Assembly: GCA_019633425.1 (NCBI GenBank)
Contig: WSUB01000039.1
Coordinates: 186,001-250,000 of the forward strand
Direction of reading: 5' to 3'
Origin: Tulasnella sp. 424
Lineage: Eukaryota; Basidiomycota; Agaricomycetes; Cantharellales; Tulasnellaceae
Length of the DNA stretch: 64,000 nucleotides
Positions 10,955 to 21,552 of this stretch are shown here, piece by piece; the first letter of the stretch is position 1, and every line of letters starts with the position of its first letter. A program made the translations under genes and the position numbers. The notes beneath the pieces were generated by a model. The model searched no databases. It had not been told where the DNA came from and saw only the letters and a program-made list of their open reading frames with translations.

Positions 10955-13952
10955 AGCGATTGGGAGTTAAGCACCATCAGTACCAACAGTAGGGCATGAT
11001 TCCGTTTTCTCTGAATTGGTCATATTTATGCCATCATGTACGATGCTTTGAATAACTTGAAGATATTAACGCGCTCCCTTTAGCGGGTGTTCTGTGCATG
11101 TCGTGGGTAGGACGTGACGGGAGGGCCAGGGCGGTTAAGTGTTGTGCCTGCCGAGGGTCACGTTTTCGGCTTGGGCGTGACATTGCGTGACACGCAGCAA
11201 CGTTTGTTATTTGTTCTCAGCGGCATACGCCAGGATCGTACTGCCATAATTCTCTTACCCCCTCGCTGTGTATTTCTTGTCTCTACCTCTTCTCCAGGCT
11301 ACTTCATGCGACCTCCAATCTCTCGCATTCCAGTCAACCTCACTCACCCAAGTCGTTCTCTATTATTCCAGCTCTCATCAACAGGGTCTTTTCCGAAATT
11401 CAAGCCGCAGCCTCGCTGGAACTCGTCGTCCAACTCGGAATCAACTCCTCCATTACGACCCGCAAAACCGCCATCAGACGGAAGGAAAACTCGGCAGGAT
11501 GACTACGAGGCTCCCTCCGTAGTTCAACAACCTTTAAACCTTCCCACCGGAGTGTCGGATGGAAGCGCTCTGCTTGCCAGCGCGAATCCTCTACTCGGAG
11601 CAACCTTCACAACCGTCATCGGACTTGCAGTCGTCTTTGTCGGGGGTATTTTCTACTTTGAGTGGTACAAAGCTAATGTCATCCGCAAGGTATGGATCAT
11701 GTAGCGCCCTTTTCCCAAATTTGGGGGGCTTGCTTCGGTGATGTAATACTTATACCTTCTTTTCTCACATAGATGGAGATGGCATTTGAGGCAGGATATG
11801 ATCCAGCTCTGAACCTTGCTGACCATGGTATCAAGACAAGGAACGGCGAGGGGGCATCGACCGTGGGTGTTGATTGGGCCTCAGATGTTCGGAGGCAGGA
11901 GCAGGACATAATTGATGAGATCGTACATGGAATACGACATGGGCATTATATCCTTATGATGGGGTCCAAAGTTAGTTCCAAACCTGAGGCTCTCGTGAGG
12001 CACGCTGATGGTTGGTCATTTCGTCTATCAGGGAGTGGGCAAGACAACCATGATTTTGGATGCCATGCGGCGCGTTGAAGCAGATGGTGTCGCGATATGT
12101 GAAGCTCACGAGGATTTGGAAGTCTTCCGTTTACGCTTGGGAAAGGTGCGAGTTGCTCGAGGTAATCGGAGGTGATAAGACAATGATGGATACCGGGGGC
12201 CACTAGGCGTTGAACTACGAATACAACGAAGACTCCCAAACTGGTCTCTTCCAGAGGCGAGATCCTCGAGAAGGTAAAAGTCACCCGTTACGAGCGCCCG
12301 CTTCCGTATACTCACCGCGGCTTTTTACGCAGGGGGACCTCGTCTTGATATTGAACGAGGCAAGCCCTGCCAAGCAACATTAATCACTTGTAGCCCTGAT
12401 TAACCCAATTCGACCCTCAGCGTTGAACAAACTGGAGAAAGTTGCCCTTAAAATGGCTGCAAAGCGCAAAAAGGTCTGCCCTCAGGACAACCCACAGCGC
12501 TTCCCCCCCTCTGATGCAGCAGTTGGCTGACTCCCCAAGGGCAAACAGCCTCTTGTTCTCATTATCAACAACTGCCAACTTTTTGACAACGACGACGATA
12601 GCCACCAACTACTCCAGCAGCTTCAGCAGAAGGCCGAAAGCTGGGCTGAGAGCCACTTGATCACCGTCGTGTTCAGTTCGGATGACTTTTGGCCGTACCC
12701 TTTGCTACGTAAGCTATCATCATCACTATTGTCACTCTTCTGGAGGAGACTACATTGCTAATTATTTTACAGGGAAGATCGCAAATAGGATGCACGTTAG
12801 TTCTCTTCCCCGCCGTATCCCGGTCCTGGAGCAGTTGACTGACTTTGCCCTTAATAGGTCATCTCAGTGAGAGATCTGAGAGGAGACGAGTCCCTCGGTG
12901 CTTTGCGACACCTCCGCCAACAACACTTCGGGAAGGCGGAGGACGACTCCGTTCTGCGGGAAGTCCTCAAGACATCAGGCGGTCGCCTCTCTCGCTTAAA
13001 CACGCTGGCTAAGGAGAGTAACCTATTGGAGGCCGCGGCTAACATGCTCAATAATGAGAAGGGGTGGTTATTGTCGGTGATCGGCTTGATACCGGATTGC
13101 GACGACGATGTGATGGAGTAAGGGGCTTGGTAACTGGTACGGATGGTTTTCAGTGCAACTAACGGTCTTTTTGCTAGCGAACAAAAAGTCTGTGCCTCTT
13201 CGTGGACACTTCTCCGTGAATTCGCTAAGAAATTCCGGGAGAGGGAGGAAGAGCTCAAGGCAGCTGCCGAGCCTGGAAAGCCCATACCAGAACCAGACTT
13301 GCCTATGATCTCGTATTACGAAGCCAGGCAGATAATGACCCGTGCAGACTTTATCGACAGTGCGTTGCTGCAATGTTACTAATCCTGGTCGACATTAACC
13401 CAAAGTGCCCCTTTTTTTTTTCCTTATCCCGTAACGCAGTGCTAGATCATCAGAATATCATTAACATCGATGTGAGTTCGAATAGCCTTTTTTTTTAACC
13501 CGGCATTCGTGCGGTCCTGATTTTCGGGGTTTTTCGTAGACGGATCACATGATTCGACCAGATTCGATGGTGGTGCTTAGAGCAGCCATAGAGGTTGTGG
13601 AGGAACCGGGATTCGACGAACTTCTTGAAGGAGTGAAAGAGCGTATCGATGCGATTGAGAGTCTACATCGTACTCGGGAGCTTACGGTTAGTTCCCGGCA
13701 TGGCCTTTCGTGTTGCCAAGTCCTGTCTGCTGACCAGTCCCCGCCGTTACAGTGGAAAGCGTCCGACACCGAAGACACCGTCCGCATCATGTTCCAACCA
13801 TACGAGAAGAGGGAGAAAGACAAGGAGAAGGAGAAAGAAAACGCTGGTCGTAGATCATGGTGGCCGTTTACGTAATCTCTATACTTCGCTTATTCATCAC
13901 TCAGCATGTCCGTCATTAGACGCGTTTCTTGCGTGCTCAGTGCTAAAAGCCT
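10955..13952 (+). repeat. Direct repeat unit 2 of the P-loop ATPase duplication
   Basis: Colinear with 6269-9312. The left edge abuts the ligase-gene fragment. The right edge is set by where unit 1 is interrupted by the transposon, so the true duplication may have been longer. Unit 2 keeps intact splice sites and the full C-terminal coding region. Confidence 0.9.
11306..13875 (+). CDS. Membrane-anchored P-loop ATPase with fungal winged-helix C terminus, copy 2 (intact)
   Basis: Thirteen exons give 594 residues. Introns: 11690-11772, 11971-12031, 12146-12206, 12274-12332, 12360-12420 (GC-AG), 12474-12548, 12709-12772, 12796-12857, 13118-13177, 13375-13439, 13472-13539 and 13687-13752. The start MRPPISRIPV is the first ATG shared with copy 1; the upstream ATG of copy 1 is ATA here. 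Layout: an Arg/Ser-rich presequence-like N terminus, a single membrane segment at about residues 103-122 (TTVIGLAVVFVGGIFYF), Walker A GSKGVGKTT at about 192-200, a Walker B-like strand PLVLIINNCQLF without the usual acidic residue, a long alpha-helical part, then a winged-helix-like region (MISYYEARQIM, LLDHQNIINID) and a Lys/Glu-rich tail ending WWPFT. This suggests an inner-mitochondrial-membrane ATPase of the STAND/AAA type. I do not recognise a named orthologue. Confidence 0.85.
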
Positions 13953-14090
13953 AAAGCGTATTCCGACACACCCGATGACCTTTCGGGCAGCCAAACTTTT
14001 TTTCATGACCATGGTGGATAAAATGTCAGAGCATGGTATGCAGCATACATGCTCAACCCAAAAGACCCACTTCACTCTCGTACCAAAGAA
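13953..14090. other. Short spacer upstream of MET1
   Basis: Between the ATPase repeat and the siroheme gene. An in-frame ATG at 14049 precedes the chosen MET1 start, so part of this may be 5' coding or leader sequence. Confidence 0.4.
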
Positions 14091-16613
14091 ATGGCGGTGT
14101 CGAGTCAAACGTTCATTCCTACACTGTCACCATCATCACCCACCTTGACATACCCGAGTCCAGTGGGAGGAGCGTCCCTTCTGCTCGCCTTCAAACCAAC
14201 TCAAAGACAAACAATACTCGTAATCGGAGCTGGGCTATTGGCTGCCATCCGCGCGTTCTCAGCTCTTGAAGCGGGTTTCCACGTCGTAGTGGCCTACGAG
14301 GAAGGCTCTACACGTCAAACCCCCTGCGGCGAAGTGCAATGGAGAGCACAGCAAGGTCAACTGGATCTGGTAGTCGTACCAACGGAGAGCATAACGGAGG
14401 AAGAACGGTTCGAGTGTCTTTTGGAGATGGACGTGTTACGGGATTTGAGCTTGGCGTGCATAACCGATACACTCGTTCCCTATTCACCTTCACCCTCTAC
14501 GCAACAAGACTCACACGGACACCAGCAAAAGCAAGAGTCTCGGTCGTTCGACTCGGTTAAAACGATCTCAAAGCTGTGTCGAAGTCGGAATATCCCCGTC
14601 AACGTCTCCGACATGCCGTCACTCTGCGACTTTACTTTCCCCGCTACACATCGGTTCACGACCACCAGAACCATCACGACCAGCACTCTTACCCCATCCG
14701 TTCAACACGCCGAGTCACAACTTCCCTCGTCCACAGCCTCGTCCAATGCGGCTGAATCCAGTGCAGAAGGGACAAGCGCGGTGGCTTATCAAAGACCCAC
14801 TTCCCTCCAATTCGCTATCACGACCAACGGCCACGCGTGTCGCTTAGCTTCTCGATTGAAGCGTGAGGTCGTTTCTGCGCTTCCTAAAGACGTTGGAAGC
14901 GCCGTTGACAACGTGGGCGACATGAGGCGGATGTTGCTAGGCGCCCGCTCTACAATCTCAGCTCAGGCTTCGAATTCGGTTAGTGCTGCTGAAGCCACCA
15001 CCACCACCACCACCACCTGCTGCAACGGCGACAGCGATTATCGCTCTCCTTCCGCGCCTGATAACGACGCTTCTGGAGGTGAAGGGGAAGAAGATGCTAG
15101 CGCTGTAACTCCACCTGTCAACGCGCCTGTTCGCCAGGATGACGATCGGGGATCAGAGAGTGAGGAGGAAAGGCGGAGACGGCGGATGCGGTGGATCGCG
15201 CAAATGAGCGAATACTGGCCTTTGGAGAGGTTGGCTAGTTTGACGAAACTTGATATGGAAGCGGCCTTATTGAAATGCAGCGAGGCGGTGGAGGCGGAAA
15301 AGGAGGTCCCCAAGAAAATGTGTCCGAAACGGAGACCACAACCCGATTGCAACTCCGAGCCCGCCACCGACAACACCACGTCACCCGACGAACCTGTGCA
15401 AGCCATTGCAAGCTCAAGTTCTCGTCATGAAATTCCGCTCAATCTCAGCAAACCTGTGTCGCCAACAAAGGGTCGCATCCTTTTGATCGGTTCAGGCCCA
15501 GGACACCCCTCTCTCCTTACAGTGGCAGCGCGCAAGGCACTCACGGAATTGGGGACTTTAATCTTATCGGACAAATTGGTTCCAACGCAAGTACTGGATC
15601 TGATTCCAAAGGAGAAAAAGTTGTACATCGCGAAAAAGTACCCTGGCAACGCGGATGGGGCGCAGAACGAGCTCATGGACATGGCGTTGGAAGGGGCCCT
15701 CAAGGGGGAGACTGTTGTCCGAGTGAGTTGTTTCTTTTTTTCTTTGATGGATTTCGACCTGGAAATAGCTCGCTGAACACGAAATTTGATTTTTGGACAT
15801 TATTAGTTGAAGCAAGGCGATCCATTCCTTTATGGCCGAGGCGGGGAGGAGGTGCTCTTCTTCCGGTCCCATGGATTCGAACCGCTTGTAATACCAGGCG
15901 TATCGTCGGCATTGGCTGGCCCCTTATTGGCTGGGATTCCAGTGACCCAACGGGGCGTGGCCGAAAGCTTGACGGTATGCACAGGCGTAGGCCGAAAAGG
16001 ACGGGATGTGGACCTGCCAGGTTACGAAAGAGCCCGGACGTTGGTCATCCTCATGGGCGTGGCCAGACTCTCGCAGCTGGTTACTGCGTTAACCGAGCCC
16101 GAGGACGATAATATCGTAAGTGGGTCGTCGAAAATGGAAGGTGAAACGGGCCGGGGGAGGACAAGACGACGGAGGGGGGCTGCGTATCCTGGCTGGACTC
16201 CTATCGCCATTATCGAGCGTGCATCTTGTCCAGACCAACGCGTCCTCGTGAGCACGCTGAATGACGTAGAGGAAGCTCTCACGCGTTTGGGAGAACAGAG
16301 GCCGCCGGGGATGATTGTAGTTGGGTGGGCTGCGGTGTCGTTGGCCGGCTCGGGGGACCTCGGGGTTCTGGATGACGCGAATGACTCTCGGCAGGCCGAC
16401 GGACAAGTAATCAAAACCTCGGCCAGTGGCAATGACGACACCGAGGGAATCAAGGCCGTTGTCACTGATGATGCTCAGGGGTACTGCGGTGACCGCAATG
16501 TAGCCGAAAGCTTGTCGGCTAAGGATAAGGCGAGGGTGAAGAGGTGGCTAGGAGGGGAACGGTGGAGAGTGTATGATGGCTTGCCAAATTCAGAGACTTG
16601 GAACTTGTTCTGA
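14091..16613 (+). CDS. MET1: Uroporphyrinogen-III C-methyltransferase / siroheme synthase, Met1 type
   Basis: Transfers two methyl groups from S-adenosylmethionine to uroporphyrinogen III on the way to siroheme, the cofactor of sulfite and nitrite reductases. Two exons with an intron at 15723-15806 give about 812 residues. The N terminus holds a Rossmann-type dinucleotide-binding region of the Met8/CysG kind (ILVIGAGLLAAIRAFSALEAG, about residues 44-64). After about 300 residues of low-complexity linker come the SUMT signatures: LLIGSGPGHPSLLT, LILSDKLV, then KQGDPFLYGRGGEE, VIPGVSSALAGPLLAGIP and TLVILMGV. The linker makes the protein long for the family and includes a (ACC)n tract coding for Thr at about 14996-15017. 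The start at 14091 is chosen because homologues usually begin shortly before the YPSPVGG motif; 14049 is an alternative. Confidence 0.9.
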
Positions 16614-17989
16614 AACGGGTATCGTTCGTTCAAACGGGATTCCGTCCTGAGTCTTTTCTGTTTTAGATTGCGCAGTTTGCTAGATTTCTTTTGGAAATGG
16701 GCTTGTGTGTGTCGAGTGTGAGATCCATCCACGCAATGCGTTTGCCGAGGTTTGACAGGAAAATTTGATTTGTTTCGAGGGCGAGTTGAGCAAATATGCC
16801 GTACGTGGAAGTGAGCTGGAAGATGAGAGTCATTTGCATCGGAGTTGGGTTTAACACACCCCAAATTGCAATTGAACGATGCCGGCATTCAGGTTTCGGA
16901 CATTCGATCTTCTAGAAACACCTTGCGCGAGAGGAAAAACGTCGAATCATACCGCGGGAATTCCGGGGGGACGATCGTTATTCGGATGCTTTCCGCGGCC
17001 CATAGACCGGACATTGCAGACGTCCGATGCTTATATCGTTATCATCGTCAAGGAAGCATCAGGGCTATCAGGGATATCAGCGTTAGAACTGGTTTGATCA
17101 CGGAGTTGCGGTCGGACAGTTTAGTGCGCTTTTTTTTCGTCGAAATTGGGGAACGTGCTGGGTTTGTCCGAGTTGGGGATGCTGTGCTGGATCGGAACAT
17201 GGCGATGCCGGACCCGCACACACAGTGACTGCACATGCTCGATTTGGGGGGCACTGCGACCTTCTCTGATTCTGTCTTTTTTTCTCTGGAATGACACGCC
17301 CCATCTGAGTGCAGGTGAGATTCTCGCTCTCTTGTTGAGTCTGTGAGTCTTGTCATACGGGCGTCTAAGCTACACATGCACCTGCCTAATATGGCAAGCA
17401 TTTAATGATTCTTTTTCTCAGCCAGATTTCGGGTAGATAGTTTCATGGCAGAGCTGCGCGTCTATCATCATCAATATGAGAGAAATATGAGACTGGGACC
17501 TGACTGGGCCCCAGTGAGTTCAGGGTGTGTGCCGCATGTCGCCGCTGCCTGCGACGCGCAGTGTGGTGGCTGGGATCAGCCGAAGGAAGGGTCCAAAATA
17601 GAATTAGCGCGTTTTGCTTCTATTTGGCTCAACTTTTTTTTCTTTTTCTTTTTCTTTTTCCTCACTTTTTCCCCGTGTCGGTGACTATGCGGCGGCTGTG
17701 AAAGGCTCCGCTTGTCGACAAAAAAAATCATCGACTCCTTGTCTTTGAATCAAAGCAACATAGACCCTGTTCTATGATCGCCGTAAATTCACTCATCGCC
17801 TCCTTTCTCTGCATTGCTCCGCCCTCCCTCCCCCATCAACCCGAGGTCTTTAACATATAAAAGGATGGGCGGGACTCACCCCGACACATCCCCTCACTAC
17901 CTACTCAATCTCCCCCTCTCATCTTCTCCTCAACAGCCTCTCTCAACCCTCTCATCTCTCAAGTTTAATACTCTAATCTCTTGCATTAC
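16614..17989. other. Intergenic region with pyrimidine tract
   Basis: About 1.4 kb with no gene I can support. It holds a T-rich C/T tract at about 17632-17672 and, near its right end, a TATA-like site used by the acetyltransferase gene. Confidence 0.5.
17854..17863 (+). promoter_or_regulatory. TATA-like element upstream of the GNAT gene
   Basis: CATATAAAAG lies 127 bases before the ATG at 17990 and is followed by a C/T-rich leader, a common fungal promoter arrangement. Confidence 0.5.
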
Positions 17990-19285
17990 ATGCCCATTCG
18001 TCGTCCCACCCTCGATACGACCTTCGTCCGTTACCACTCCACCGCATCGGCCCTTCTCGCATCCTGCCAGAATGATTTCATGCTCCGTGAACGCGATGCC
18101 AACATCCTCCTCCCCTTTGCGCTCAAGGCCAAGTACACAGAACCCCAGTCTCCGGTCAACGTCCGCCGCAACAGCATCAAACCCCGCAGCCCGATCCTCA
18201 CCAACGAATCGGACACGGAGTCCTCTGATAACGATATTCTGAAGACTCCTATCTCGCCCGCCACAAAGGACGAGCAGTTCTGGTTGAGCGTCTGGACCAC
18301 TCGCGGTCGGCAACCCGCGCGACTCGATATGGTGCTCTCCTGCACTACGGGTCCGATTGGCAAATACCCGATATTCTTGTACTCCAACGTTCCCGACGAC
18401 GAGTTGACTTCCGAGTGGATCGTCCCCCGCATTGAGCTCCTCGTCAAGCACTTGAGGTGTTCTTTGTCCTCGAAGAGAGTTTTCTCCGTTTTCGGTAAGT
18501 CCCTTGCTGTCCTTTGGTACCGCTCAAACAACCGAACCTGGCGCTCATCAACCTTCTCCCCCCCTCCCCCCACACAGGTCCCGTGCCATTGACCCGCGCT
18601 TTCGTCAGTGCATGGATGGACGCCACGGAGGCCGTTCCCGTCGAAGATCCTTACTACGCAGCCAAACACACCTACTGCACACGTGCAACGCTGAGCAAGG
18701 AGAGCTCTCCTCTCCCCTCCGGGCACGAGGTCCGTCTCGCCGACATGAGCGACTTGCAGCGCGGTGCCGAGTCGTGCTACGGCTTCGCAGCTGGTTCGGA
18801 ACCGTTCGTCCTGTCATTCGAAGACGCGACCAAAGAAGCTCGGGGATACATCGCAAACCGCCAAATGTACGTTTACAACATCGTCGACGAGCACACCGGC
18901 TCCGTCGAAACCGCGTCAATCGTCTGCGCCACGAGGACAAGTCAGAACGTCTCGGCTATCACCAAAGTGTATACCAACCCCTTGCACCGAGGCAAGAAGT
19001 GCGCCGAGAAGCTTGTGCGATTCGTCTCTCATGCGTGAGTCACTCCTCTCTCTCTTGCCTTTGGGGGATAACAATTTTGACTCATATTTCTCTTGGCCTT
19101 TTCACAGTCTCCTCACGGAAGGCAAGAAATCGTCTGTCGTCCTCTTCGTTGCGCACGACAACTTGGCAGCCGAAAAGGTTTACGATCGTGTCGGCTTCCA
19201 AGGTCTCTGCGGCAAACCTCGTCCCGAAGGTGTCAGCGATTGGGTCGAAATCGGTTTCGAGAACACCGAGCTCGGTCACTGGTAA
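17990..19285 (+). CDS. GNAT-family N-acetyltransferase (FR47-like)
   Basis: Three exons (17990-18494, 18578-19034, 19108-19285) with canonical introns, about 379 residues. The first ATG in frame is 17990 (MPIRRPTLDT). The C-terminal third has the GNAT core: a strand with SIVCATRTSQNVSAITKVYT, motif A R-G-K-K-C-A-E-K-L (the Q/RxxGxG/A acetyl-CoA loop region), and motif B NLAAEKVYDRVGF near the end. The N-terminal part is a fungal extension with a Ser/acidic stretch (ESDTESSDND). The acyl acceptor cannot be told from the sequence. It probably acts in the cytosol, because no signal peptide or membrane segment is visible. Confidence 0.85.
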
Positions 19286-20047
19286 AATACAAGCAACTCC
19301 CCACCCCCACCACCACTACCCTGCACACACCCACCGCATCCCCCCCGCACGCTCAACCTATTCCCATCAAACTATCTATCCCCCTTACATTACTCTCCCC
19401 ACACCATCTAATTCCTCTGCCACCATCACCATATATATTCCCCTTCATGGACATGTGAAGAAAATCTGCCCAGACTCTTCTTGCAACAACAGGACGAGTT
19501 GGCCATTTTGCATATTCCCCCTCCCATCATGGTTTCCAATCTCTTTCGAACCTTTCTGTTCTTTCCTTTCTTGTTCTGCCTCAATCTGTATCACCACCGT
19601 ACGATTTCTCGCGAACAGACTCTCTAGCTCTTCTTGCTTGATCCATCGCTGTATTCCTACAAAAGCTAGCTACTGCCTGGTTCTCAGTACATTAGTTCTC
19701 TTCGTTGTTTGTACACGCTCGTTTTCAACCCTTGTCGCTTTGACGAGTGCCGATGCTGCTATTTTCTTTTACTTTACTGCATCTGCTGCATTAGTAGTCA
19801 ATTTCTTGGATTTCGTCCTTGACAGTCTCCCAATACACAACCTTAAACCTTTACAACCTCCGGTGTGATTCATTTCATCGCGCGCACGGTGCCGAGGGCT
19901 AGAGTCATCTTTTCTAAAGCGGTGATGAATATAGAGGGCAAGGTGATGTCTAAGAATACAACAGGACGACGCGAAAGGGAAAGCAAGACAACATGCACAA
20001 AGAAATCCCAACTTGGACTGGACGCGGCGGCAACGACAAAACCCCGC
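19286..20047. other. Convergent intergenic region (GNAT / histone H3)
   Basis: Very C/T-rich on the plus strand just after the GNAT stop, typical of a fungal 3' flank. The large open frame that crosses it on the plus strand is a composition artefact overlapping GNAT. No other gene seen. Confidence 0.5.
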
Positions 20048-20820
20048 TCAAGTGCGCTCACCACGGAGACGACGAGCAAGGGCAAGATCCTTGGGTTGGA
20101 TGGTAACACGCTTAGCGTGGATAGCGGCCAAGTTGGTGTCTTCGAAGAGCGAGACGAGGTAAGCCTCAGCGGCTTCTTGGAGCGCCATGACGGCGGACGA
20201 CTGGAAGCGCAAGTCGGTCTAGGTAGGCCAAGCCATGTCAATAACCAGTACTAATGACTGCGGGACAAAGGACTGGTATACCTTGAAGTCCTGGGCGATT
20301 TCACGGACGAGACGTTGGAAGGGCAACTTCCTAATCAGGAGTTCGGTCGACTTTTGGTATTTCCTGATTTCACGGAGAGCGACGGTTCCGGGGCGGAAGC
20401 GATGGGGCTTCTTGACACCACCGGTAGACTGTTGGGCGATAGAGAGAGATTTGTGAGTGGATGGCAGAGGGCGAGACGGTGGAACGACAAAACAACGTAC
20501 GGGAGCGGACTTCTTAGCACCCTTGGAAGCGAGTTGCTTACGGGGAGCCTTGCCACCAGTAGACTTGCGAGCGGTTTGCTAGAGGTTGGTTGAAGGGGAG
20601 AGAAAGAGATATTAGCATCCATGCCAGTCAAGAATGAAATGTCAAGGGCGAGAAGCAGTGGGGCACGAGCTTCGGTGGGATGAATGATTCGGTACGATAT
20701 CGGAGCCGAAACCACTCGATAACGCCAGAAGCCATCAAACGCAACCGACAAGAACGGTGTCCTTTTGCTTGGAAGGTGAAGTTGAAGGAGGAAAAGGTAA
20801 TTTACCTTAGTGCGGGCCAT
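20048..20820 (-). CDS. Histone H3, copy 1 (four exons)
   Basis: Core nucleosome histone, 136 residues including Met. Exons are 20806-20820, 20501-20578, 20282-20428 and 20048-20218. The protein reads [45 protein letters not shown] and ends in RRLRGERT, a standard H3 length and sequence. The introns fall right after Lys4, Pro30 and Lys79. The first is unusually long (20579-20805, 227 nt). By eye the predicted protein is identical to that of the second H3 at 57293-57845, while codons and introns differ. No H4 gene lies beside it. Confidence 0.97.
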
Positions 20821-20952
20821 TGATGAGTCTTGAGAGTAAAGTGTGTTGAGAGGAGGGGGTTTGCTGAAGCCTTGAGAGGTCTTGAAGAGAGCTGGTTGTT
20901 GGTGGTGGAAGGGACGAAGTCGTTGAAGTATGTCCCCAGCTGGAGTGCGCGC

Positions 20953-20960
20953 CCTTTTAA
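20953..20960 (-). promoter_or_regulatory. TATA-like element of histone H3 copy 1
   Basis: TTAAAAGG on the minus strand, about 130 bases upstream of the ATG. Confidence 0.45.
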
Positions 20961-21027
20961 CCTGTTTGACCCGTGTGAGGTTTAGCGTGTCACTTATGTA
21001 ACACGGCGCGTGTGACAAAACAAACAT

Positions 21028-21033
21028 CACGTG
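21028..21033 (-). promoter_or_regulatory. CACGTG box upstream of histone H3 copy 1
   Basis: Palindromic CACGTG in the context TCACGTGAC about 205 bases upstream of the start. The same hexamer occurs twice upstream of the other H3 gene (57098 and 57133). This is the binding core of bHLH factors such as Cbf1-type proteins. A role here is inferred from the sharing only. Confidence 0.45.
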
Positions 21034-21342
21034 ACCTTGGGAGGGACAATGAGGCCACGCTAAGATGCACTAATGCGGATAGGAGATAGCATAAAAATGA
21101 AGTAGAGTCATAAAGAAGAATGAAATTTTATGTTGAATGAGTCAATGGTACAAGATTAGATACAAAAAAAAACTTCAGCACACAGGATTCCCATGTGGTC
21201 CCCCACCATGGTACTAACTGAGCGGTACAGTGCTTGACTGCGCAGATCGGACGGGATGCGGTATTTTCACTGTCCTATGGCCGAAGATGTCTTTAAATAT
21301 CTGTATAATGCTATAATCCAATTGTTCTGACCCCGGTTGGTA

Positions 21343-21455
21343 GGCTCACGGATGTAAGCCCCTTAGCTCCGGCGCAAACTCCTCCAGGATCTCCGCTAGC
21401 TCCCAAAGGAACGGCTCACGGATCTAAACCCTTAGCTCCAGCGCGAGCTTCTCCG
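21343..21455 (+). repeat. Two-unit imperfect tandem repeat, about 70-bp period
   Basis: Unit 1 from 21343 (GGCTCACGGATGTAAGCC, CCTTAGCTCCGGCGC) and unit 2 from about 21413 (GGCTCACGGATCTAAACC, CTTAGCTCCAGCGC) match over about 42 bases. It lies just upstream of the kinase gene. Confidence 0.7.
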
Positions 21456-21552
21456 CCCCGCTCCGGAACGATCTTTGTTTGGTTCTCTTTGCCGTGGAGC
21501 CTGATCACCTCCACCTCTCAAGAAAAAGGCCGGCGGCCCAAAGCTACTAATA

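Noticed and set aside
18504..19868. 454-codon plus-strand open frame across the GNAT gene and its 3' flank
   Set aside because: It is out of frame with the GNAT motifs, reads through both GNAT introns, and consists of Ser/Pro/Thr-rich text from a C/T-rich region.
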